A stretch of 64,000 nucleotides of DNA. Origin: Armillaria gallica (Eukaryota > Basidiomycota > Agaricomycetes > Agaricales > Physalacriaceae). Location: contig JBANDB010000001.1 of assembly GCA_037576215.1 (NCBI GenBank), positions 7,440,001 through 7,504,000 on the forward strand. Reading direction: 5' to 3'. A program made the position numbers and the translations under genes. Each line of letters opens with the position of its first letter. Within the stretch, counting starts at the first letter, position 1. Below, in pieces: positions 34,763 to 46,745 of the stretch. The notes under the pieces were generated by a model that was not told where the DNA came from, searched no databases, and saw nothing but the letters and a program-made list of their open reading frames with translations.

Positions 34763-34776
34763 ACACAGGACTCGGA
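34763..34776. repeat. 14-bp inverted repeat, right
   Basis: ACACAGGACTCGGA is the exact reverse complement of 10940-10953. It retains a CpG in otherwise CpG-poor sequence. Confidence 0.6.
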
Positions 34777-35990
34777 CCTGCCATGCCCTGTGATGGCCCA
34801 CCACTTCATAGTTGGATAAAGGCAAACACAGTTCAGATTGGAATGACAATGATCTTGTTCCATTGTTGGTAGCCAAAGACCACAGTTGTGATCATTATGA
34901 GGCAAATCATGACAGTGACCATCCCTATCCATATAAAGAAGGTGCATGAGCCTTGAAAGTCTATGGAGTATAAGAGGAAAACCTGAACAGAATGTGACAG
35001 TGATAACCAGGCAATACCCAATAACAAGGGTGCTGTGTTGGAGAATTACATATGCATGGATGACCTCTTGTTGAAGAAAGCCAGTGTCCTCCATGTAGGT
35101 GGGGTCTGTTGATGTAATGCCAGTTGTAATTTTGAGGTCACTCAAAAAGGTTCTGTCAGGTGATCAAATGAGAAGGGAAGAAGAAGCTTACATGATTAGT
35201 CAGGACACTGGAACCAAGTACTAGGGAGACTGACTTGTTCATCAATGCCTCTTGAGCAAAAGTGAATATTTTGGACTGGTAACTGACACATCGCCGGTGA
35301 ATAAGTTCAGATAAGCAACATGAGTGAAACAGCGTAGTACCTGTCAAAAGGATAGTAGGCCAGAGTTCTGCAGCTGTGCATCAAGGCAAACAAAGGACCA
35401 TCAAGCACTGGTTAGATGAACAGTTCTGTGTGGAACTTGGGAGGGTTGTTCATCATGTTAGAACTGCTGAATGACCTCATGGTGGTGGCATTCCATATGA
35501 AGATGGGTTCTGTGGGCCTGTTGTTATTGGAGGGACCATCGTAAACCCTCCCAGCATCTGGAGGAGACAAATTTCTCCAAAGGGGATGATTCATATGGTA
35601 TATTTTCAAGAACCAAAGAGGAAAAGGCTCATGCATCAAAGAAGATGTTAACTTCTGTGCAACTAGCACTAAGATTGCAGTTATCCCAGGCAACTATCCA
35701 CTCCATGAGCATAGTGGTTTGAGGAATATCAGCTGAGACCAGGTCGGCATGGAGAAAGATCTTCTGTTACTATGAGCAGTGGATGACAAGGAATGAGCAA
35801 GGAGTCTTACAGTTCTATTTGTGTCTGTCAAATCTGAATTCCTGACATACTCAACCTTGTGACCCTGATGTAGTGTAAAAATGAGAGTTATGCATAAGAT
35901 CAGAACGATGATGCCAAATGAAAGAGACGTGATGAAGCAGCATGAAACTCTTGACACACTTCAATGTCTCATCATTTGCTCAGATGACAT
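34777..35990 (-). pseudogene. CpG-stripped DUF4436 relic, N-terminal half
   Basis: The minus strand from ATG 35990 encodes MSSEQMMRH, a TGA in place of CGA, then VSCCFITSLSFGIIV. A segment NRPTEPIFIWNAT follows, then the membrane region with QWNKIIVIPIGTV near 34830. It stops just before the TMPGAP motif. It is closest to the gene at 60195-61892 (shared NNNRP-EPIFIWN). Nearly every CpG of the homologues is TpG or CpA here. Order and orientation fit the missing half of the fragment at 10411-10939. Confidence 0.65.
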
Positions 35991-36620
35991 GCAGGGAAGT
36001 TTGAAGAAGATAATGGGTGGAAGGCAAGGCTTTATAGGTACATGCACCGCAGGATGTTGTATGGCAATGGTATTTTCCTTGCAGTGCTTGAAATGTTTCT
36101 GTTATCAGGTGCATTTAATGTAATCATCACCTTACATGAGGTATTGAGGAGGCTGTGCCACGATGAAACATGATAAGTATGTGTAGAGCACTGCATTGAT
36201 TTGTTCTATGCTTCCAGTATGATGAACATGAAACTGTGCTCTCACGTGGGCTGTGATGAAAATTTAGGGAAGAGTAAGCTGCAAAATAAGCATGGAGATG
36301 TTGCCACATTTATAGGGCAGAAATCCCTGAAGGTGTTTAATACTGCAGGCACTTCTAGGGCACTAGAATAACCATCAAAGCAGAAATGAATAGGCTTTAG
36401 GGCAAATTTAAAGCAAATATGAGTTCCATACCATGAGCTCCCAGGTGAGTAGCAAGGGTTGACTATCGACACGACATTTTAAGCTAGCAGTTGAAGCTCA
36501 AAAGTTTCACAGCATTATTCATGGGAGTGAGAAGGTGAGGATGCTGAATCCCAATTTGATATACAAATGCCAGAGTTTGACATTTAACCTTACTTGATAT
36601 ATATGTTGTCATTAGAAGTT
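35991..36620. other. Relic of the DUF4436 upstream flank
   Basis: This stretch is collinear with 3980-4600 and 61900-62560, for example GCAAGGCTTTATAGGTACATG and the GCTTCCAGTATGATGA motif near 36205, but CpG-stripped. No open gene remains. Confidence 0.5.
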
Positions 36621-37165
36621 CGGGGGAATACTATGATCAGACAAAAATCATAGCAGTCTCAAGGGGTTACGAGGATGTCTAAAAAATACATCCACTTGAT
36701 ATTTTTTTAAGGCCTGGTCAATGACTGACTGACTGCTGTGGGAATAACATACTGCATCAAGGCATAACATGTGGTATTGGTAAGCACACTGCCATCTGGT
36801 TAGCACCAGTTACCAGTTACATCTGGTCTCTCCTGGCTGGACATTGCCGGAATACTAAATCTGAAGCTTGCACGACTGCAACATGCCTGTCCCTTCATCT
36901 TCTCTATCACTAAGATGATGCTTAAGGAGATTACAGAACCAATAGTCTCAGTGAGCTCTTATTTTTTGATCAATTGTTGCTTTCTCACCCACTTCTGAGC
37001 TAATTAGTTTAGAAAAGAAATGATATAGTATTTTTTTTAAGACCTCTTGAAGGTGACCAACCAACCAACCGGGTGTACCAGCTTGACAGTCCAGTAACCT
37101 CTTGATGACAGGGTGCCATTCATAAATGGAAGAAGCCAAGGGATAGAAAACAAGAGATGCCACTC
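36621..37165. other. CpG-poor stretch without a gene
   Basis: Only short frames are present. A CCAACCAACCAACC run near 37056 belongs to the repeat family that recurs at 37230 and 38000. Confidence 0.35.
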
Positions 37166-38055
37166 AGCACAAGGGGGCACACCAAATAAATTTTTGCACA
37201 TAAGATCCAAAAATTTATTTCAGGCCAGCAAAGAGCAACCAACCACCCATGTGACTCTATTATACCTATGTATAGGTCAATTTTATGACATCATATGGCT
37301 GTTCTTCAGTGAATCTCCAGCTTCTTGCAGCACACCTGCCTCTTGCCTGCCTTGGATGTTAGTCTCTTGGTGATTATAGGGAACATCAACACATCCTATG
37401 TGAAGGGTCACAGAACCTGACCATGTGCAACCTATTGGGCACAACAGAGGGCATCGAAGTGGTCACAAGATTCCTAGCAGAGTTGGGAGCCTTCACAAAG
37501 ACCAGGAATGCCACTATCAGAAGAAGAACCAGAGCTACATGAACAAGAAGGACAAGAAGACGATGGATAGAATCATCACAGCATCACCTGAGCCTGTGGC
37601 AGGGCCATCCCCCCTTATTCATTCATTTCTCCTTTCAGTAGACACAAATTTCATTAAACGGAATGACAAATGAGATCAAAAAAAAAGATACATAGAATTT
37701 CAGCTTATAGCTACACAATCCATAGAGTAGAACAGTAAACGAGCATCACAACAAGTAGCAGTATAGATGTACATAGCTGTAGAGTACTATACCCCCACAT
37801 CTTTGCCCATCACAAGGCATGTTGCAGGTCACCAATCCAGACCATCATCATCATTTCTTGGTGATTTTTCAGGATAGCCATTGGGAATACTGCCTGTATA
37901 GAAGTAATGGTACTAATATGTATGCAAATGTCATTTTTGTGCCCTAAGAGAACCCAAAAGTCTGTGTTCTAAAACTTTTTTCAGCCTCTCCAGAGGCAAC
38001 CAACAACCCTATCAGATGTGCTGGGCCAACATTCTGGTGCCCCCTTGACTCAGCA
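37166..38055. repeat. Left arm of a large inverted repeat
   Basis: Three segments (37166-37335, 37347-37376 and 37854-38055) match the right arm inverted, in mirrored order. Segments 2 and 3 are separated by a 480-bp insertion flanked by the direct repeat TCTTGGTGATT (37365-37375 and 37856-37866). Confidence 0.75.
37376..37855. mobile_element. 480-bp insertion flanked by an 11-bp direct repeat
   Basis: This segment is absent from the mirrored arm. It lies between two copies of TCTTGGTGATT. No terminal inverted repeats were found. A long target duplication would fit a Mutator-like non-autonomous element; a deletion between direct repeats in the other arm is an alternative. Confidence 0.35.
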
Positions 38056-40740
38056 TGGAAGACTAAATTCACTGTGGTAATTAGGGCGGTACATCATCAA
38101 TAACCGTGCTGTAAGAGACATGGTCCTTCATTTCAAACTACCTGAGCATAAATTAGTATCTCTAGGATTCTTGCCAGCAACCTCCAGATAAGTAGGTGCA
38201 ATGAAGGAAATGTCAGCGAAGTGCTTGGAGGATTAGGTCACAGTTCTACTAGTAGATCCACTTATCAGAACACAAATTAATTAATATCAGTTCACAAAGT
38301 TGGCATCATCATCATTATACAACATTGTATTATCGAAGGATTCATAGGCAGGCATAGGGAGAAGACATAGAGCAACTAAGAGTAGCAAATAATGACCATG
38401 GGACTGGACATATCAGATGGAAGACTATTTAGTGCTGTGTCTGGAGAGATATGTAATGGCCACAGCCTGAGAGACTTACCCAGCCAGAGAGGGGGAACAG
38501 AGTCACCTTCTTGGTATCCTCTGCATTGAGGCACTAGGATGAGGTATCAGTCTTTGTGGGAGTGTTGACCAATCCAGTTGTTGGAACAGATACATCAGTG
38601 TGAGTGGTGTTCCATTCCATGAAGTAACTGTCCCATGATTGAGGATCAAAGCAGGATTCAATGGTCATGAGTACCTTCACAGGTGGAGAAGGCAAGTTGG
38701 GATCATTGATCCAATCCTAATGTCAAGACTTCAGATCATGAGGTAGGCCCAGCTAGGGGGGATGAAAATGACAATGCCAGATGGCTCCTTGGGCCATGCT
38801 TCCCATCAGAGATATCAGCGATATGAAACTTGACAGTGGACAATTTAACCACTGAATTCTGAACAAGCTTCCAGACTGTTTTGAGAATCCATCAGGTATC
38901 TCCCATTCAAGCTGTACAAAGCAAACATGCCATCCCAATCGATTGGTTTCCAGCTGGGGACATATCAGTAAATATTTAACAAATTCAAGTTAAGTGTAGT
39001 GGTAAAATTACATTGCTGGGCTGTTGTCATTGTTCTCTATGATGCATACCCATCAACTATCGAGAAAGGTATCACCTGGACCCATTGGCTGGGAATCTGG
39101 AGGAAATAGATGGAATGAATGTAAGGATAAGATTATTGGAGGAGTTTGTGTGCATGGAATGGTTCAGAGGTGAAAGTTCATTAATTATACTGAGCTTTAT
39201 TTTGAATAGGATGGAAGTTGAATGGACAAGGGTGAACATGCCTTAGATCAGAGCATGGTCATACTAGGCTGTATTGCTCCTTGAATCCAGTTTATAAGTG
39301 GGAGAGTCTTGAAGACTACTGGAGGATATACATTTATATTATCGGATACTGAATATCAAGATGTTTTCTAACTCTTTACAATTGCATTCAGTTCATACTG
39401 CCTTGATGATGTCTTTTGACACTGCAAATATGCACCTTGCTGTTGCCAACAAACCTTGAATAGACTGTGAAAATGTTTTGTATCCATAGGTATTGAAGGA
39501 TCCTATTGGTGCACAATGTATCTTAAACAAGCACAGGTAGTTTATGCTGAATGGCTTGGCATAAAACACGATGCTGCATTCATCTGGGATACCTGGAGTA
39601 TCTGTGGGTGTTTCTTATTTTGGTTCTCCTTTTTGTGAATCGGCATTGGGTGGTAAGTGAATGACATGATGCAGCTTATGGAATATGAATGTTCCAACTG
39701 CTCATTATAAGAAGTGTTTTTGATAGGCGAACAGTTATTGGGCTCTTGCTTTGAGATATAAAAGTGTGGTATCTGTTGCATTAGAATTAGTCTTAGTACT
39801 TGCAAAGGCAGATAGAAACTACCAATCATACGAGGATATCTTATCAATATTTCATTGTTTGGAATTTTGACTGCATGGGATGGGATAATAGGGTACTGTA
39901 TGAATGAGAGAGAAGGCCTGACTGTGCCAACACTGTGATCCTATGGAGTTAGAACATTGGCCAGTGAGGAAAACATGCAAAGTTTGATAGTCTTCATGCA
40001 GCTAAAAATTCCAGAATTCTCCTTGAACCATGCCGGAAGAGGATGCCAGCCCAGGACTGAGATCAATGATGAAATATACATGGAAGCTCATGTGAATGGT
40101 TCAGGGCAAGGCAAAATGATACTGAGACTCCCAATGCATCAAACAGTGCCCTTATTCACGAAGTACTTCCACTGCAATGAAACTGAAGGAGATTCAAAGG
40201 ACCTCAACATTTACTGTCTCCATCTCTTTCTCTTCCTCTCATAGTGACCACTGACAGGGGTGGTCGCTGGTGGCTTTGAAGAGTCTTTCAGCAATGAAAG
40301 CCAGCTCAAAGTGTGGGCCCCCAATTTTCTTGACAAGAATGAATTCAGCCTGAGGATAGAGGCCTAGTTGGGACCAAAAGGTGTTGTAAAAGGATACAGC
40401 CAGGTACACATGCTGCTGGGTCATTGCTGATGATGTCAATATAGATTAACTGCTTGACTCGGGGCTACTGGGCTGCTATGTCGACAGTAGTCAGTCACAG
40501 GTTGTCATTTAGACTGGGACCAGTCTGCTGTATCGGGGATGTTGTCAGCAAGGAAGAAACATGATAGATGGAGAATGGTGAACTGGCTAAGTTATAGGAC
40601 CCAGCAAAGATTCTTGCTAGAGCTGGGTGTATCACCAGGTTGTGGCCCTTTTTTGTCTTGCTGGATGCATCATACCACTCCAGTGAGTCTCTCCTCTTCC
40701 TGAACACTGATCACACCGCATCAGTTGGAGCCTGCATCCC
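38056..40740. other. CpG-poor sequence inside the inverted repeat
   Basis: No gene was recognised. A short stretch at about 39760-39800 (GTGTGGTATCTGTTGCATTAG) matches the flank before the conserved ORFs at 5100-5130, so parts of the block are relics here too. Confidence 0.4.
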
Positions 40741-41185
40741 AACTTCAAATACCTGAGTGAGACCTTGATAGCTGCTTAGCATTATGAATGCAAAACTTTT
40801 CTAATGGTGATTCTATTTAATGGACACCTGATTTCAGCACCTCAGGCAAGTCATTCCAACCTCTGTGGCAGATTATATGCATATTTAACCATACTGCATG
40901 TCTCTGTTTTCTCATCTCAGCACCATTCTAATCTTCCTGCTAGCACTCCTTCATAGATCACTGGCCAGTAAAGGACCTGGTATGCATTCTCCTGACATGT
41001 ATTCAGACAAGATCTTTCTCTACGACCGACCATCAAGAGAAGGGTAAACAAGAGCAAATTGCAGAACTACTAGAATGGCAAGTCTTCTCTTTACCACATG
41101 TCATATTTGCACTCACATTCTCCTCCAGGACACCTAATCTCACTACCCTGAATCTCAACTTCATGAGTGCCCTTTGCTTCATTAT
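40741..41185 (+). pseudogene. CpG-stripped relic of the LRR-like gene start
   Basis: This stretch is collinear with 85-300 and 870-1020. It keeps the CAGCACCATTCTAA motif (40919), ACCATCAAGAGAAGGGTAAA (41029) and CTCACTACCCTGAATCTCAA (41139). It stops soon after the ACTTCATGAG splice region. CpG sites of the intact copies are mostly TpG or CpA. It is not functional. Confidence 0.6.
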
Positions 41186-42623
41186 TGCAACGTCAGAACC
41201 TCTGGGTCTCTTGGAACCAACTTCCATTTGAATTTTGCTCAAAGGGTGAGAATAGTGGTCTTCCTGTGATGAAAATTAAGGCAAGGGCCATCTGCCTTGA
41301 AGTGACAAGAGGTGAGAAACTTGTGGTATGGCCATAGCATGTCTTCACAAATAGACAAGAATCATTTCAAAGGCTCTGTTGGACTTTAAGTTAAGGACAC
41401 AGCAGATGACAGAAAATGGTCACTGCTGGAAAGTTCAACATAGAGGTAAAGAAAAATAGATGCAAGCCATCTCGGTTCCAGACTGTTTTGTCCATGTTGG
41501 TCAGTAATAAGCAATTTCAGTGGGGCACTAGAAGTTCTGTGTGGTCACCTGCATGGTACCATGCTGGCATGGTGCATGACCACACAACAAATCTGTAGTT
41601 GAACTTGTACCTTAACTCTATGTATATACTGTACAATGCTAAGAATGACTGGCTAAATATATCATTACATTTATTTCATGTTCATTGGTGACTCTGAGTT
41701 CTCTGCAAAAAGATACTCTGGTTAGATAATGATTTCAAAGCTCAACTTCAGCTAATTCAAGGTTTTAGATCTTTGAGTCCTTGATACCTAGGTGGAATCA
41801 GATCTGAAATGCAAGTACCTACGATTATGAGATGGCTAAATACCTGAACTATGGTGTATTCTCTCACTAACTGCTTGAAGATGTTATAACAATGATGGTC
41901 CAGTTTTATAAACATCAATTAACAGTCAAATCTGCAACAATTTAGCTTTGATGGTTTGAATACTACCTAAATGATCATTAAATCCACTTACAAATATTGC
42001 TTCCTTATGTGCAGATTTTCTCTGGACCACACAGCCAACCATGCTTGCTATGCAGTCACCAACATGCAGGCCTACACCTAGACCATGTAAAGTCCATATG
42101 TGCTCTCGAATAGCAAGTTGGAACTTATGTATCTATATGTTAAATATGTGATTATTGTACATTTATAGCAAATCAGCACGTTTCCATGTAGTTGTTCTGG
42201 TAGTCATCATAGAGAACACCTCCTCATTCTGTCTTCAGTGATGTGTGACCCCACATCATGTATGTGACAACTCCTCACTTATGAAACTACCTTTATGGCC
42301 ATTCCATACTGTTGAGGCCCAAGAAATTGTTTGACTTGGCAGAAATACTCTCAATGGTTGTAAAATTCTTCAAGAATAGCCATGGATTTGCCATGACACA
42401 AATATGGAGTATTCCTCTAGGCTACTCATTCAGAATATGATCCTGGAAAGGGCAACAGACATCTTTGAAGGATATTTGATTGGCCCTGGTGATGTGTCAA
42501 CCATGCTGACAACCATGCAGCCACAGGGCAACCATGCAGCCATGCAGGTGACTATGCAGAATTCTTCTTGCCCATTTGGAGTCAGAAATTCAACCTTGAT
42601 TGGTTTCACTTCCTGCAGCCTAA
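41186..42623. other. CpG-poor stretch without a gene
   Basis: Only short frames are present; nothing was recognised. Confidence 0.4.
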
Positions 42624-43960
42624 GGCTCAGGTCAAGGGGGCACCAGAATGTCAGCCTGGCACATCTGGTAGGGTGGTTGGTTGCCCCTGGAGGGGCTGAA
42701 AAAAAATTTTAGAACACAGACTTTTGGGTTCTCTTAGGGTGCAAAAATAACATTTGTATATATATTAGTACAATTACTTCTATACAAGCAGTATTCCCAA
42801 TGGCTATCCTGAAAGATCACCAAGAAACTAACATCCAAGGCAGGTATGCCACAAGAAGTGGCCACCGGCAATGCCTGGTTCCAGAACATGAGCTGACTAA
42901 GCCTATTTTTGGCTATTTTGACAGCAAATCAATGTTAATTGCTTCAATGCTCATTGATAGACTGTCCTACCTCCTCATATAGTTCCATATGAGTTCAAGT
43001 ATATAGTAGTACTAATTTACCTGGAATGAAACTCATCTTCACTGTCACCCTGCCCTTCAACATCAACATCTATGATCTCTTCTTGGCTGCTTGAAACCCC
43101 AGTCTCTGCCCCTGCATGTTCAGCCTCTACTGTTAAATTCCCTGCTGCTTTGTACTTGGCTATAGCTATCTGGAGATGTCTGTACCTAGATTCTCGATCA
43201 CCTCTGCCCTTGGCACCAGATTTAGCCTTTGGAATTTCCAATCCTGAGCCATTTTTACCATTCTTTATATGTGTGATGAGCAGCACAGATCTTTGCCAAT
43301 TGGCCTTTTTGCTGTGCAGACCAATGTTTGGTAGTACAAGAGTACCTTTTAAAGTTAGCACAGTGCCCCATGAAGTGTTCTGTGTGCTTGAAAGGTGTGC
43401 AAAAGTGCAAAAAGCTGTGACACATTTATTTGGTTGTATTTGCAAAGCCTTCAGACTGCTCATCCAAATGGACCTGGTACAGGCTTCCACAGACCTCATA
43501 TCACTTCAAAAAAATTACAGAATATCATTTAAAAATAAACTACATGTTTTCTTCACAGCACTTTTTTTTAAAAAGCATTTTAAATGCTATAAATGTGATG
43601 AAACTATGGTAAAATGGGGTCTAAAAAATAAATTACCCTGAACAAAACATGTAAAATTATGTCCTGAGTACAATGTTCCTGCAAAAGTATTCATGAATCT
43701 TCTTCCTTTGAGCTGCAGAAAGTACAGCCATGGAACTCACATATATTGGGCCCTGATTGAGATCACTCAGAGCACGAATTTTGGTGGGGGTTGCCAGTGC
43801 CCACAAGAAGCCGGAGATTCAGCCACATGATGTCATAAAACTGACCTATATATAGGTATAATAGAGTCACATGGGTGGTTGGTTGCTCCTTGCCAGCCTG
43901 AAATAAATTTTTGGACCTTATATGCAAAATTTTATTTGGCATGCCCCCTTGGCTCAGGTT
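42624..43960. repeat. Right arm of the large inverted repeat
   Basis: Segments 42624-42829, 42815-42846 and 43803-43960 mirror the left arm. A stretch of about 950 bp between the second and third segments has no partner on the left. Confidence 0.75.
43017..43499 (-). CDS. Unassigned 160-residue ORF with acidic C-terminus
   Basis: This is an open minus-strand frame inside CpG-poor repeat sequence. The middle is Lys/Gly-rich (KAKSGAKGRGDRESRYRHLQ) and the end is acidic (EEIIDVDVEGQGDSEDEF), like the tails of the pogo-like transposases nearby. It is probably a fragment of a mobile-element protein. No catalytic motif was seen. Confidence 0.3.
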   Translation of the reverse strand: MRSVEACTRSIWMSSLKALQIQPNKCVTAFCTFAHLSSTQNTSWGTVLTLKGTLVLPNIGLHSKKANWQRSVLLITHIKNGKNGSGLEIPKAKSGAKGRGDRESRYRHLQIAIAKYKAAGNLTVEAEHAGAETGVSSSQEEIIDVDVEGQGDSEDEFHSR

Positions 43961-44141
43961 CCATATTTTTTTGGACTGCCAATACCTTTCATCCTTATGA
44001 CCACAGAATTTGCCAATTATGAATGGCACCTTGTTCATGATATCACGATCATGATTTCGAAGGCTGTGAAGGAGTCTTTTTCCCCGGGCGGATATGGATT
44101 CCTCACTTGATCAAATGAAGGCACTGAGCACATTCATATCT

Positions 44142-45150
44142 TGGTTCAGTACGTCTTGCAAGAACGATGATGATGGGCAACCTATCTGATTATTCTGCCA
44201 CATAACGACATAAGTCCTAAGAACATCATGCTCGGTGCAGACGGAATGTTTGTGATCAGCAACTTTGATTCATGCCTTGAACAAGAGGGGTCTATCTAGG
44301 GCTGCGCACCGTACCGTATACAGTATACAGCCATAAAGCCATGGTCCCAGACAGTCATGGAATTATCCGTACACCGTACCGTATAGTCATTCTAAAAGCC
44401 TTGTCGGCGTCGGTACAGGTGCCTTATGGCCATCTACGACCATTGACGACCGTGTACCCAAGTATAAAATGAATTTACTTGTATGGACTTACCAGAGAGA
44501 ACTTTCAGCATGGCCCGAAGGTTTGAGAGACAAAGTAGATAACTGAAGTCCAAAATAACAGAATTTGGGGCTAAAGGCAAGTCAGATGTGTCCAAGATCA
44601 CAAAATAACCGTTAAATAGACCTATACAATCAAGTCAGAGGCATCCCATACTTAAGGGAAAGTCACATGCCCTGTGCTGAATGCAAACAAGAATTGATGA
44701 GACCCTGTCAGACAGGTGTGAGCAGTCAAATTGTGAAATAGAGCACTGAAATGGTAAATCCAGGATTGGCTAATAGCTGCATGGCGCCATTTTGCATGAT
44801 ATGATTGCTCTAAGAAAGGTTTTAGATAGGATCAAAAGTCTGATACAATAAGCCATATTATGATGTTGCACAGCCGTCTGTAGGGGCTCTTGACAGCGAC
44901 GGAACAGCCGTATACCATACTGTACAGATGGTTGGTAGGGTGCTTTCGGCTTCGGTACGTCTTCCATATAACGGTTACTGAAAGCCATACTATATGGCGA
45001 CGGTGCGCAGCCCTAGGTCTATCGAAGGACAGAGTGGGATATAATGATCCTGAAACAGCAGAATTTGTGAACAATTCTTATGGAATTGAGAAAACACAGG
45101 AGCAGGTGGAGAAGCTTCCCCGAGGAAATGATTCAATGAGCATTGTGTAA
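44142..45150 (+). pseudogene. Protein kinase relic, split by a hAT MITE
   Basis: Before the insertion, the frame at 44208-44296 reads HNDISPKNIMLGADGM, a kinase catalytic-loop pattern (D and N in place), then NFDS where DFG is expected, and SCLEQEGS. Two stops lie just upstream. After the insertion, 45017-45150 reads YNDPETAEFVNNSYGIEKTQ, which looks like the following C-lobe part of the same domain, in a shifted frame and ended by a TAA at 45148. It is a non-functional fragment, possibly of the fungal kinase families with a similar loop. Confidence 0.55.
44297..45015. mobile_element. Non-autonomous hAT element (719 bp)
   Basis: A perfect 16-bp TIR, TAGGGCTGCGCACCGT, bounds the element, which is flanked by the exact 8-bp duplication GGTCTATC (44289-44296 and 45016-45023). 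Subterminal repeats of CCGTA/GTATAC type occur at both ends. An 8-bp duplication and a TAGGG start fit the hAT superfamily. There is no transposase inside. Confidence 0.85.
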
Positions 45151-45920
45151 TTTGGTAGCATGTTTCTTCTGCCGCGGACAGTGAAACAAGATCACCGACA
45201 AGAACATCGAATTGCTATGCACACCGTATCGGTCATTGGAGTCTATAGCAGCTACCTAGTAGAATAGTTATCTGGAGAAACGTTTTGAGCTCATGGTGCC
45301 CTCTCTACAAGTGATATAAAGGGACAAACTCTTGGGTATATCTCTCCTGTCTTTTGGCATCGTATCCCACAAGGTAATCGCAAGTTCCGACCGCCATTGC
45401 ATCATTGAGAATGACATTCTGTGTGGTTTATGTTTATGCAAAGACAGTCACCTTTAAAGGAAACTTTCTCTGTGCCACTATGTCTTGAACTAGGGATCGT
45501 GGACCAGTTCGTTTACATTTGTCGGTGCAAGGCAACAGGGATACCAGTAAGTGTTATAACAGAAGACTTCGTTTTGAAGGCCAGGCAGAGGTTGAACGAT
45601 GAATATTGATGGTCAGTACAAGTGAAGAAATGCGGCATGGAGTTTGCTGGGCCTGCTTTTTTTGCAACTCCCATCACGACTTGCACTGTACTCACTACCG
45701 TTCCATAGACATGACGCAAAATAAATGAAGAGTCTCTTTAGTGTAATTCACTCAATTGTCCTGCTGCCCCAGCGCCTGTTCGCAAATATTCATTATCTGT
45801 ATCGCTGCCAGTTTCACAGAACGAAACATTTGCCTTGTTGCCTCAAGAACATACATTTTTCTTACATTATACCACTGACTCGACAGCTACCATGGGTGCC
45901 ATCGCAAGTAAATTTCCCCA
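45151..45920. other. Spacer before the right block
   Basis: CpG is normal again here. A frame at 45421-45609 contains GIVDQFVYICRCKATGIPVS and may be an exon; it was not recognised. Homology to position 1 starts at about 45921. Confidence 0.35.
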
Positions 45921-46179
45921 TTATAGTGACCGGCGACTAACACACACCAGTCCTTGATAGGCTTAACACTCTTATTCGTCCCAACTTCAAATGACTTAGC
46001 ACACGAACGCCAAGCGCACTCAATACTATGAATGAAAGGCTCTTTGAATAGCAATTCCGCTTAATGGACCCTTGACTTCAGTACCTTGGGATTCCAACGT
46101 CTTCGACAATGCTAGAGATTAGATACATATTCAACCGTGTTGAGTTGGTGTTGAGCGCTTTTTTGTCTTGTATCAGCAC

Positions 46180-46745
46180 TGTCAGGTCCGATATCGGACC
46201 GGTAGGAAACCGGCAGAGTAGAAGCCGTGGACGTCATTCCACGTGGCAACACGTCATTGACACATAGATAGAATTACAGTATATAAACCCCCACGAGAAA
46301 TAAATAGTCAGCCTTTTACCCACTTACAGATTATATCAAATATTACTTGAGTACCTCTGAATACCTATTCAGACATCTCACGTGAGTCACAACTGAGTCA
46401 CTCACGCGCAACTTATCAACTGGAACCCGCTTATCAACGCCATCACTCCCGAGAACGGCCAACAGCACTCTAACATTTCACATCATCACACTATCACATT
46501 ACCACATTGAGCTTCGAAATCAAAGCTCAATCGCACGTTATATACTTCGACTACCGCTATCTACCCTGAGCAACATCAAGAGAGCTCAACACCATTACCT
46601 GATACCATCCATCACTAACACTTCTATCCCACACGAAGCTTCGCCAATTCTACCATAGCATTCGTGCTTCTCCCCATCGAACTAACGTCACCGCACAGAA
46701 TAATATCTGTGCACGGAATTCATCTAACCCCGACTTCCGCTGACA
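46180..46745. mobile_element. Solo LTR (566 bp), family 2
   Basis: TGTCAG...CTGACA ends and a TATATAAA at 46280-46287 mark an LTR. It is absent from the left block, where the site is uninterrupted at about 242. TCAGCAC is present on both sides (46173-46179 and 46746-46752). Only 5 bp are expected, so two bases may be chance. It inserted after the block duplication. Confidence 0.8.

Larger units (their letters stand above)
10940..34776. mobile_element. Candidate composite insertion of about 23.8 kb, 14-bp terminal inverted repeats
   Basis: TCCGAGTCCTGTGT at 10940-10953 is repeated perfectly inverted at 34763-34776. These are the two points where homology to one DUF4436 gene breaks off on the left and resumes on the right. 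Inside lie the LINE ORF1, the chromovirus and two pogo-like transposases. No target-site duplication is obvious, and 33 bp of unmatched sequence follows the right repeat. This may be one large element, a stack of nested insertions, or a rearrangement that used an inverted repeat. No transposase was found next to either end. Confidence 0.35.
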
